Shown here: one piece after another, positions 9,225-16,566 of the stretch
Layout of the letters: each line of letters starts with the position of its first letter
Position numbering within the stretch: the stretch's first letter is position 1
Assembly: GCF_000275845.1 (NCBI RefSeq)
Contig: NW_006766885.1
Coordinates: 613,588-630,153 of the forward strand
Direction of reading: 5' to 3'
Length of the DNA: 16,566 nucleotides
DNA from: Dichomitus squalens LYAD-421 SS1
Taxonomy: Eukaryota; Basidiomycota; Agaricomycetes; Polyporales; Polyporaceae
Notes under the pieces: generated by a model
Databases searched by the model: none
What the model was told of the DNA's origin: nothing
Seen by the model: only the letters and a program-made list of their open reading frames with translations
Program-made: the position numbers and the translations under genes

Positions 9225-9422
9225 CTATATTAGAAGCAATTTGGGGTATTTTACTGTACATAAGCACATGTTGGCACGCAATATATCCTTTAAAGACTTA
9301 ACTACGTGTCCATAAGCGATATCTGGTCTGTTTGCATCTATAACGGCCCCGTAAGGGAGACAATGCACCTGTAAAATAATGTCGAGCAAGTCAAGGACTC
9401 TACGCAGGAATTTCGGGTGCAT
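9225..9422 (-). CDS. Short unrecognised ORF, possibly a gene fragment
   Basis: A 65-codon minus-strand frame from ATG to TAG, with a composition typical of folded protein (alternating hydrophobic and charged residues, a VIDANRPDIA stretch). I recognise no family. It may be an exon or remnant of a longer protein, since the sequence on either side is not open for long. Confidence 0.28.
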   Translation of the reverse strand: MHPKFLRRVLDLLDIILQVHCLPYGAVIDANRPDIAYGHVVKSLKDILRANMCLCTVKYPKLLLI

Positions 9423-9426
9423 GCGA

Positions 9427-9488
9427 GAACTTTCTAGAACCTACTAGAAGTAACGGAAAAGATCTAGAGCCAGAACAGTATATATAAG
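9427..9488 (+). promoter_or_regulatory. Heat-shock element plus TATA box
   Basis: GAA, TTC, GAA, TAC, GAA occur at strict 5-bp steps from 9427 to 9449, four of five perfect nGAAn units. TATATATAAG follows at 9479-9488. The spacing and order are those of a heat-shock-type core promoter pointing right. No clear ORF follows, so it may belong to a decayed LTR. Confidence 0.45.
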
Positions 9489-10229
9489 ACCTGCAAGCTA
9501 GGCATGAATGATCCAAGAGTCATGAAGAACCCTAGTCTGGAGGCAAAGATTTCCAAGATTGAATTTGCGGAAAAGCAGAGAAGAGTGCAGGTAGCAGTGC
9601 ATATAAGCAAACAGCAAAAGTAAAAATCAGGCTCCCGTAAAGCAGTGATCCGACATATGATTCAGCGTGCAAAATGGAAAACAGCCCAGAGAGCACGGGA
9701 AAGGCGGAGGTCAATGTTTGGTACTAAGACTAGGTGTGGAGCCTTGCTTCACCCTCCGCCAGATGTAGAGGTGATACATGACTAGAAGTAGTTTGATATA
9801 TGGACAATAAAGACTGTAGACTGCTATCGCGATGGTGATGCACCGTCATAGCATGTGCTGACAATCTACCGGAAAGACCAGAAGTTGTAACGGTTCACCC
9901 CATGACAGTGTCGACCATAATGATAGCCGTATACAGCCTGTGACAATGCCACTAGCAGGAGAAATCGGACAGTACCCAAGGAGCTATCAAACAAGAGCAA
10001 CTGTCGGAACTGTAGGATGATTGCATAAGCCGAAATGACAAACGAAGGCAAGGAGCCATAGATGATTGCATACCACTACCATTGCAGTCATCCATCGCAA
10101 TGGCAATGGCTGATGACTGACTAAAAGTCTAGTAGCCATAGCAGCCACCGCCTTTGCAATGAAGAAAACAACGATAGTGGCAGGCAGCCGGTAGGCATTG
10201 GGAGAAATAAGGAACATCAAAATGCCTAG
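9489..10229. other. Gene-poor stretch with small repeats
   Basis: No supported gene. GATGATTGCATA occurs twice, near 10017 and 10061, and CCATTGC/GCAATGG form a 7-bp inverted repeat at 10079-10103. Minus-strand frames here are hydrophobic but unrecognised. Confidence 0.45.
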
Positions 10230-10262
10230 AGGGCGGAGGGTGTATTTATATGGTACCGCCCT
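10230..10262 (+). promoter_or_regulatory. TATA element within an inverted repeat, upstream of pol
   Basis: AGGGCGG (10230-10236) and CCGCCCT (10256-10262) flank a TATTTATA-type TATA box at about 10243-10250. About 200 nt of strongly A/C-rich, G-poor leader then lead to the first in-frame ATG at 10470. This looks like a promoter and an unstructured 5' UTR. Confidence 0.4.
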
Positions 10263-10469
10263 CGCTAAGACGTAAAACTGGCCACATGATTCGGCACTGC
10301 AAACCCATCATTGGAACACTACACCAGCAACAAACAAGTGTGCAACACAACACATTCTCAACCAACACACCAGTCATCACCAACAACCAAGAATACTAAG
10401 CACCACGTGCACTACCCAAGCAAGCGCCTGCCAATGATCACAAACCGAGAACCAACCATTACCAATCAG

Positions 10470-13400
10470 ATGCATAGTCAGTAGGATTACATGTTTGAGG
10501 TGTACTATGAGGAAGACGAAGCAATTGTGGATATAGACTGGGGAAGCGACAATAAAGGAGAACAGAGGCTATTAGAAGCTCATGTATTTTCGGGATGGTA
10601 TGAGCCAGTAGCTCAGCAAGTGAAGCCGATCCCAGGAGTCTTTCCGGAAGGAGCACAAGTAGTCTGGCAGATACCGGAGGATCCATTGCTCACACTACCG
10701 TATCTATCTCCGCATCCGCTAGAGTTTGTGCCAACTAGAAAGTTAATGAAAGAGCAATTGGAAGCAATGAAGATAAATGAAGGGGGATTTCTGTGGCCAG
10801 AAGAGGAGAGACTATTCCAGCACATATTCTGCCTGAACGAAGGTGTACTCGCGTTTGAGGAGTCAGACAGAGGAACATTCCACAAGGACTACTTCTCACC
10901 ATACATTATACCAACAGTTCCGCATGTGCCATGGGTGGAGAAGAACATTCCGGTTCCACCAGGTATTAGAGATGAAGTAATCAAGCTCCTGTAGGAAAAG
11001 CTAGAAGCCGGAGTATACGAGTGATGTCAGTCATCATACCGCTCAAGATGGTTTTGTGTCCTAAAGAAGAATGGAAAGCTACAGATCGTGCATGACCTAC
11101 AGAAATTGAATGCAGTTACCATTCGGAAGGTAGGGCTTCCTCCGGTACTAGATGACTTTGTAGAACCTTTTGCAGGAAGACAATGTTATACAGTGTTAGA
11201 TCTGTTTTGGGCATTTGTTGGACGTAGACTTCACCCAATCAGTCGTGATATGACAGCATTTCACTCGCCACTAGGACTGTTGCGACTAACATCAATGCCG
11301 ATGGGTTTCACAAATTCGCCAGCTGAGTTTCAGGCATGCATGACATTTATATTGCAAGATGAGATCCCACACATAGCTAACGTGTTCATCAATGACTTAC
11401 CAATCAGAGGACCGCAGATATGCTACCCAGATGTGGAAGGAAATCCTGAAGTAGTAAAGGAGAATCTAGGTATCAGACGGTTCATATGGGAGCATGCACA
11501 GAATGTGCACCGAATACTACATCAAGTTGGTCGTGCAGAAATTAAAATATCAGGACTAAAAGCACAAGTCTGTCAACCAAATGTGGTCATAGTCGGACAA
11601 AAGTGCACCCCCGAAGAAGAGTACCAGAAGATGACAAGGCGGACAAGGTCAGAAACTGGCCAGTGCCAAAGACAGTAAAGGAAGTGCGAGGATTTCTAGG
11701 CCTCTGCGGTACAGTGCAGATCTGGATCAAAGACTTTTCAGAGAAAGTAAAGCCACTATGTGAGCTCACTGGACATAAGGCAGAGTTTGTGTGGGATGCA
11801 CGGATACAGGCAGCATTTGATGAGATGAACGATCTAATCTCATCTGCACCCACACTTTGTCCAATAGACTATTCATCCTCAAAGCCAGTAATATTAGCTG
11901 TGGACTCAAGCAAGTATGCAGTAGGCTACATTCTGTCACAGCTTGATGAGAACAACAAATGAAGACCAGCACAATATGGTTCCATTCCAATGAACAAGAC
12001 AGAAGCCAACTATAGTCAGGCCAAGTTGGAACTGTATGGTCTGTACCGAGCATTAAAGAAGTGTAGACTATATTTGGTTGCTGTGAAGGAACTCCACATA
12101 GAGGTTGATGCCAAGTACATTAAAGGCATGCTAGCTCCACCAGACCTCCAGCCGAATGCAGTTATCAACTGGTGGATCACCGAGATACTTACGTATCCGC
12201 ATAAGTTAATACACGTTCCCGCAACAAAGCATAAAGGACCTGACACCTTGTCACAAAGACCATTGGCCGAAGGAGAGGAGATAATCCCTGATGAGGATAA
12301 TAAATGGGAGGAAGGTATTGCTATGTACATGGAAAGATCAGATGAGGCCTCTGTGCTTCTCACAGCAACCACCACTCAAGATGATACACTGAGGACCATT
12401 CATGAATTCCTGACTACATCAGTACTACCAGAGTTCACATCAACAGCCGCCAGATACAAGTTCAAGAAGAAAGTCCAGCAGTACTTTGTACAAGATGGTC
12501 ACATGTACAGGCAATATCTGAACAGAATTCTGGTACAGGTACTACTAGAAGAAAGTGCAAGACGGAAAGTTCTTGAGGAAGCACATGAGCAACTAGGGCA
12601 TAGAGGAGAGAAGGCTACCTTTGAGACCATTAGACAGAGATTCTTCTGGCCATTTTACCACAGTGATGTTTGACACCATATATGATCATGTCATGAGTGC
12701 CAAGTCAGAAGTATTAGGAAATCAGAGATACCCATCACAATTTCAACTCCAGCAGGATTGTTTTTCAAGGTCTATATGGATGTAATTCATATGCCACTCA
12801 CACAAGGATATACCTGCATAGTTGCATGTCGAGATGATCTATCAGGTGTGACCGAAGTGAAGGCTCTCTGATCAGCATCATCACAAGAGATAGCCCGCTT
12901 CTTCTGGGAACAGATACTCTGCAGATATGGAGCAGTAGAACATGTTGTGAGAGATAACGGATTAGAAACCAAAGGAGCATTCAAGATATTGGTGGATAGA
13001 TACAACATACACCATATCCGCATCTCGCCGTATAACTCAAGGCAAACGGAGTTGTAGAACGTGGTCACTTTATCATGAGAGAAGCATTGGTCAAGGCATG
13101 TGAAGGTCAGATCAATTAATGGCCATCTCTATTACCACATGTAGTATTTGCAGACCAAATTACAATTGGGCGGTCAACAGGATTCAGCCCATACTATTTA
13201 CTACATGGTGTACATCCAGTCTTACCAATGGACCTGCAGGAAGCAACCTTTATGGTGCAAGGCTTTAGGCAAAACATGTCACATGCTGACCTCCTAGCTC
13301 TGCGAATCCGTCAGCTCGAGTGCAAGCCAGAGGATATAGCACAGGCAGCAGAAGTACTCCAGAGGACCCGGATGAATTCAAAAGAGCATTTTGGAAGAAG

Positions 13401-13849
13401 ATTTGCTCACCGACTTAGAAGGACAGCTTTCGAGAGTGGAGATTTAGTATTAGTTAGGAACACAGCAGTAGAAAAGGAGATGAACCGGAAACACAAGCCG
13501 AGATACCTAGGCCCTTACGAAGTGGTTTGACAGACGCAGAATGGCTCATACATAATCAGGGAACTCAATAGAGATGTAGCACGGGAGAGCATTGCAGCAT
13601 TCCGTCTCCTAGCATATAACCCATCAGAAGCAGACCTTGATGACTTAGCCATAGACCCGTTGGACCGCACTCAGAACCTGTGAATGGGGACAGTCATAAT
13701 CTGAAAGATAACCATTAGCAGATATTCTCGGCATTCATTCAGATGCAGAAGAAGACCAGGAGGATATTTACAGTCAGATAAGGGACGAGGAAGAGTTGGA
13801 CAATACACCAGTCAGTCAACGGACACGAAGTCAAGTAAAAAGAGTGTAA
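10470..13849 (+). pseudogene. pol: Ty3/gypsy retrotransposon pol (RT, RNase H, integrase), decayed
   Basis: The open pieces 10491-10991, 11025-11615, about 11618-12670, 12674-13038, 13042-13680 and 13712-13849 join into one pol. RT: VLDL catalytic Asp at 11199, PMGFTNSPAEF block near 11300, and FIND in place of F-x-D-D, with Asn at 11391. RNase H: the RGFLGLCGT lead-in, AVDSSKYAVGYILSQ (Asp at 11903), LELYGLYRAL and a GPDTLSQ end motif. Integrase: zinc site with GHRG and a CHEC pair (12689-12700), core Asp at 12779 and 12953, Glu at 13057, and a GPY motif at 13510-13518. It is broken by TAG 10482 and 10992, TGA 11022, 11960, 12671, 12683, 12869 and 13528, TAA 13117, and frameshifts near 11615, 13040 and 13690. 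No gag or protease is found. The acidic tail ends at TAA 13847. Confidence 0.9.
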
Positions 13850-13868
13850 CAGTGGAAGAAAACAACCG

Positions 13869-14029
13869 GGGACGGCTGTAAAACTGTGGGGCGGATGTCA
13901 GGCACCAAAATGGATTGGCACCTGGACATGGCTTACAACCAGCAATATAATCATATGACAGGTGGCAATTGGAACCTATCACATAACCACAGGCGTCAAA
14001 CATCAAAAAAGGCGTAAAACGGTGGGTCC
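13869..14029. repeat. Pol 3' flank with a repeated GGC(T)GTAAAAC block
   Basis: GGCTGTAAAACTGTGGG at 13874-13890 recurs as GGCGTAAAACGGTGGG at 14011-14026. The first copy follows a G-rich run directly after pol, where a polypurine tract and an LTR start would be expected. No full LTR can be delimited. Confidence 0.35.
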
Positions 14030-14056
14030 ATGTTTTGTAATGTGGCACCTTCCATC

Positions 14057-14557
14057 ATGTCTACCATTCTCCAACAGACCCTCACAATCCCCGACGAGAT
14101 GATCCCATACCTCTCAGACCAGCTCAACTTGGACGACATCATCTGCTGCCCCGTGATTGTACGCAAGGACTCCCACCATCTTCACTTCCACACTCCACGG
14201 ATTTGTGTGCCGAAAACGCACCCATTTGGTCCAATCCCACCTCCCGATACTCCATGTTGGATTCTTCCGAGCATGTTAGAGCCGGGTTGGACATTGCCTA
14301 AGGATGTACATTTTCTTGGTTGAGTCCTTTAAGTAGCCAAGTACCAGGAGAGCCGTGTCATCGTGCTCGTACAACACATCCAGTCACTGGTGATCCTCAG
14401 CCTCGCCGTATCATATGGGTACTTTGTCGGTGACACAAGTTCCTGGTGGGCACAAGTGGTTTGGAACGTGGTCAGCGGAGTCAAGATCCTGCGGAAACCA
14501 GATAATGAGGACTATCTTCCAGGCAAGCTACACTGTTTGTCATTCGAGTACCGATAA
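14057..14557 (+). CDS. Small unrecognised gene, two exons
   Basis: ATG at 14057 (14030 is also in frame) opens a frame that meets TGA at 14321 and TAA at 14330, then continues in the same frame to TAA 14555-14557. An intron at 14306-14347 (42 nt, GTACAT..CCAG) removes both stops in phase and gives 152 aa; 14306-14341 also works. The product has an acidic Leu-rich N-terminus, a His/Pro-rich middle and an aromatic, Trp-rich C-terminal part. No known domain or signal peptide is seen. It lies between the pol relic and the heat-shock-element array and could be host or element-derived. The branch site is weak, so a pseudogene remains possible. Confidence 0.42.
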
Positions 14558-14781
14558 CTCATAAGTTGTTAGGTGTCTCCCTCGACCCTATCACAAACGA
14601 TTGAGAGATCAATGACAAGGTTCAGGCCACATATAGTCCTGTATAGTCATATAAGGATCAGACAGGACTTGTTCGGTAGTTGCATTGATGGACGTGAAAC
14701 GGCACACTAGATTGACAACTTGTGAATCTAAGCTTGGATCAATTAAGCATTCTGAAGAAACATGTGCAGGCTATAGTTATA

Positions 14782-15237
14782 GAATGTTCTAGAATGTTCC
14801 AGCATATAACCATAAAGGGTAACAGTTGACTAAGCATCGTTTAGAACTGGTGAACAAGTTGGAGAATGTTCAGGAACAGTAAAGAATATTTCAGAACATT
14901 ACAGAAAGTTCCAGAACATTCTAGACTTTTCTGCAAGAAAATGGTCTCATATAAAGCTCATAGGGACTTGTCTGCTTATCAATCTGCTAGGCATGACTCA
15001 ACATAAGACCAATAGTCCATAAATAGCATAATACAATGACCTAGAAGGTCTCAGAATATTCTAGCATGTACCAGATTATTCTGCTAGGTTCTGGAGTATC
15101 TCAGGCATGTTGGAGAAGGTTCCAGGAGGATATTAGTAAGGATTAGTCATCAATTAGTCAGCTCTTAGTCAGAAACTAGGATAGACATTTGTAAGCTAGA
15201 TAGAACATTCTGGAAGGTCTTCAGAAAGGTATATATA
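14782..15237 (+). promoter_or_regulatory. Heat-shock-element array with AP-1/Gcn4-type sites and TATA box
   Basis: Perfect four-unit HSE at 14782-14799; three units at 14864-14876; ten units in strict 5-bp register at 14884-14931 (seven perfect, three with one mismatch); a degenerate run at 15044-15091; GAA-TTC-GGA at 15115-15127; three perfect units at 15203-15215. TATATATA follows at 15230-15237. TGACTAA (14827), TGACTCA (14994) and three TTAGTCA sites (15143, 15154, 15165) are interspersed. HSF trimers bind alternating nGAAn arrays, and AP-1/Gcn4-type factors bind TGACTCA. The layout suggests the U3 of an LTR or a strong stress promoter reading right. Confidence 0.62.
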
Positions 15238-15675
15238 CTAGACTGAAAGTGCCCCCCAAAAAAATTCAATCAGTCAAGAATTCACCAGTTCAAAGCAAGT
15301 GTGCTTAAAGCAAGTGTTCAGTAACTGCATAAGCAATTGATAGTAAAGCTATAAAGTCTAGTTTCATATCAGTTGAGAGTTGAATAGCCTTCCCTAAGAG
15401 GGGAAGAGACATACTGACTCAGCAGTTTAAGTAAGTATAGTGTTAGTGTTAGTCAGTTGAACCTTAGCAGGATCGGATTCCTGGGGTTTAGCAATTGGTA
15501 ACACTCAGGTCAGCTGATAGTCAGAGGGCTAGTCAGCATAGGTAATACAGAAAGAGTCTCGGATAGACTCGCGGAACGAGCACAGAACGCATAGAACAGC
15601 CGGATATAGGGGAAACTCTGCCAGAACAGTCAGTACACCCGAAAAAGTTGTGAACAGAGTCTGTGGAGACAGTGA

Positions 15676-15951
15676 ATGGTCTACATAGTCAGAGTACGCA
15701 CACACAGTGCCACAAAGCTAGACAGTATTGCACAGACTTTTGTCAGAATCGTCAAATACAACCACAACCACCCCAAACTCGACAAGGTCAATTTTGGAAA
15801 AACAGGAAACCCCATATACCTTGTGGCAGAGCTTCTTAGGTTTATAGAAAGCTGAGATTTACCCCTCACCCATACATATCGAGAATTGTTATATAAACTC
15901 TTCTCACACCCAAACTTCGAGAAGTACGACACCGCGTTCAGTGTGCAATAG
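15676..15951 (+). pseudogene. Short decayed gene downstream of the HSE promoter
   Basis: ATG at 15676 opens a frame with clear protein-like composition (for example DKVNFGKTGNPIY and SHPNFEKYDTAFSV) that is broken once by TGA at 15853-15855 and stops at TAG 15949-15951. I do not recognise the family. It lies about 440 bp after the TATA box at 15230, so it may be the first ORF of the unit driven by the HSE promoter. Its 3' end runs into the antisense RT fragment (15933 onward), so it was probably truncated there by rearrangement. Confidence 0.42.
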
Positions 15952-16071
15952 TCTTGGTCCGAACGTAAACTCCCATCTTTCTCACAGACAAAGAAGACGG
16001 GGGCGGCTGTAGGACTCTTGGACGTGCGGATGTAACCTTTGTCTTCTTGCTCCGTGATCCAAACTTCAAGC
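15933..16071 (-). pseudogene. pol: Fragment of a second Ty3/gypsy reverse transcriptase, antisense
   Basis: Read on the minus strand from 16071 down, the frame encodes the N-terminal RT signature: DKGYIRTSKSP, then APVFFVCEKDGSLR, then QDYCTLNA. This matches the KGYIRPSxSP..PVFFVKKKDG..R..QDYR.LN pattern of Ty3/gypsy RTs. It is a different lineage from the pol at 10470-13849, whose equivalent is SSYRSRWFCVLKKNGK. Homology is lost below 15933, where the + strand gene overlaps. The upstream part is displaced beyond the solo LTR and continues at 16556-16566. Confidence 0.75.
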
Positions 16072-16555
16072 TGTTACAGCGAAGCGTGTCAGCACTCAAG
16101 GGGTCGTGTGCAGGTTATGCACAACGAGGACACAGACTGATGACAAGCTTAGCACACTGGTTCACTGGGGGTCTGGGGGTTCGAGGTCACTAGGGGTCTA
16201 GGGAGTGAGAACGCTTGATTGGTACAAGAGGTCAAACTGGGGTGCCCAGTGCAAGACCTGTCCTTATATACTAAAGTACACGGTCGCTAACTGATTGGAG
16301 AACAATAGTCACAGGACAATAACGATGGAGAACAATAGCGAATGGGGACAAAGGAGTCACGTGGTGTTGTGACCACGTAGTACAATGGCGAAAAGAACAA
16401 TAGCGATGAGAACAATGGGGATATGAAGCATAGTGTTGGAACCATGGTAAATACGAGTGTCCGGGTTGTGCCGTAAGAAGAGGGAATGCATGGTAGAGAG
16501 GATACGAGGAGAAAGGAAAGAAGAGACGCCCCCACAGGGCGTTTGTAACACAAGC
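16067..16555. mobile_element. Solo LTR with CAAGC target duplications, copy B
   Basis: The LTR body is 16072-16550 (479 bp). It begins TGTTACA and ends TGTAACA, giving a perfect 7-bp inverted terminus. CAAGC at 16067-16071 and 16551-16555 is an exact 5-bp target duplication. TATATA is at 16265-16270, and irregular AACAATAG-type repeats lie at 16301-16416. It shares blocks with copy A, including ACAAGAGGTC..AAACT, AATAGCG..GACAAAGG and AGGGCG(G)TTTGT. It sits inside an antisense RT fragment, and no internal element sequence remains. Confidence 0.85.
16159..16203 (+). repeat. 25-bp tandem duplication, G-quadruplex-like
   Basis: TTCACTGGGGGTCTGGGGG recurs 25 bp later as GTCACTAGGGGTCTAGGG. Together they give G-runs of 5, 5, 4 and 3 on the + strand, a possible G-quadruplex with one long loop. 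It lies in the left part of solo LTR B and is not evident in copy A. Confidence 0.5.
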
Positions 16556-16566
16556 AAGTTCCGTTC

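Noticed and set aside
9987..10220. Hydrophobic minus-strand frame as a membrane protein
   Set aside because: Short, no motif, and located in small direct and inverted repeats; most likely a chance frame.
14567..15503. TGTTAG..GGTAACA as the borders of an LTR containing the heat-shock array
   Set aside because: Only five terminal bases pair, flanking 5-mers do not match, and an alternative end before a TGGTAAC primer-site-like sequence (15496) is equally plausible. Borders are left open.
6903..16550. The two TGTTAC..GT(A/G)ACA repeats as 5' and 3' LTRs of one 9.6-kb element enclosing pol
   Set aside because: Each copy has its own, different 5-bp duplication (GCCCC and CAAGC) directly on both sides, and no primer site or polypurine tract adjoins them, so they are separate solo LTRs.
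1..16566. tRNA, rRNA, CRISPR array or bacterial-type defence system
   Set aside because: I looked for T-arm-like sequences, regular spacer-repeat arrays and conserved rRNA blocks and saw none; the DNA is fungal repeat-rich sequence.

Overview
The window looks like repeat-rich chromosomal DNA of a filamentous fungus, most likely a basidiomycete (Agaricomycete). The reasons are a Ty3/gypsy pol relic that reads in the standard code, very short GT..AG introns, LTR footprints with 5-bp target duplications, and a fragment of a fungal-type KH-domain gene. The genus cannot be named from the sequence alone. I found no rRNA, tRNA, CRISPR array or bacterial-type operon.

Layout. (1) 1-3092 is a visibly GC-rich gag-like reading frame (183-2591, with two in-frame TAG codons). 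It is followed by a 12-nt polypurine tract and a 226-bp 3' LTR with perfect 7-bp inverted ends (2867-3092). No pol lies between, so this appears to be a gag-only, non-autonomous LTR element whose 5' LTR is outside the window. (2) 3093-5631 is a gene-poor stretch, then a TATA box, an LTR-end/primer-binding-site-like leader, and an unrecognised ORF (4487-5631) that needs one tiny intron. (3) 5632-8640 is largely gene-free but holds a solo LTR (6903-7335) with GCCCC duplications on both sides. (4) 8649-8970, minus strand, is the 5' part of a KH-domain RNA-binding protein gene, decayed. A heat-shock-element plus TATA promoter-like block follows at 9427-9488. (5) 10230-13849 is a heavily mutated Ty3/gypsy pol (RT, RNase H, integrase with GPY motif) with no gag or protease before it, preceded by a TATA box and an A/C-rich leader. 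(6) 14057-14557 is a small unrecognised two-exon gene. (7) 14782-15237 is a dense array of heat-shock elements and AP-1/Gcn4-type sites ending at a TATA box, followed by a short decayed gene (15676-15951). (8) 15933-16566 is an antisense fragment of a second, different Ty3/gypsy RT, split by a second solo LTR of the same family (16072-16550) with CAAGC duplications.

The parts do not form one pathway. They record successive waves of retroelement insertion, LTR-LTR recombination and decay. The most noteworthy points are the gag-only element, the very long heat-shock-element array, and the two solo LTRs, one of which can be 'un-inserted' to give an uninterrupted RT reading frame.
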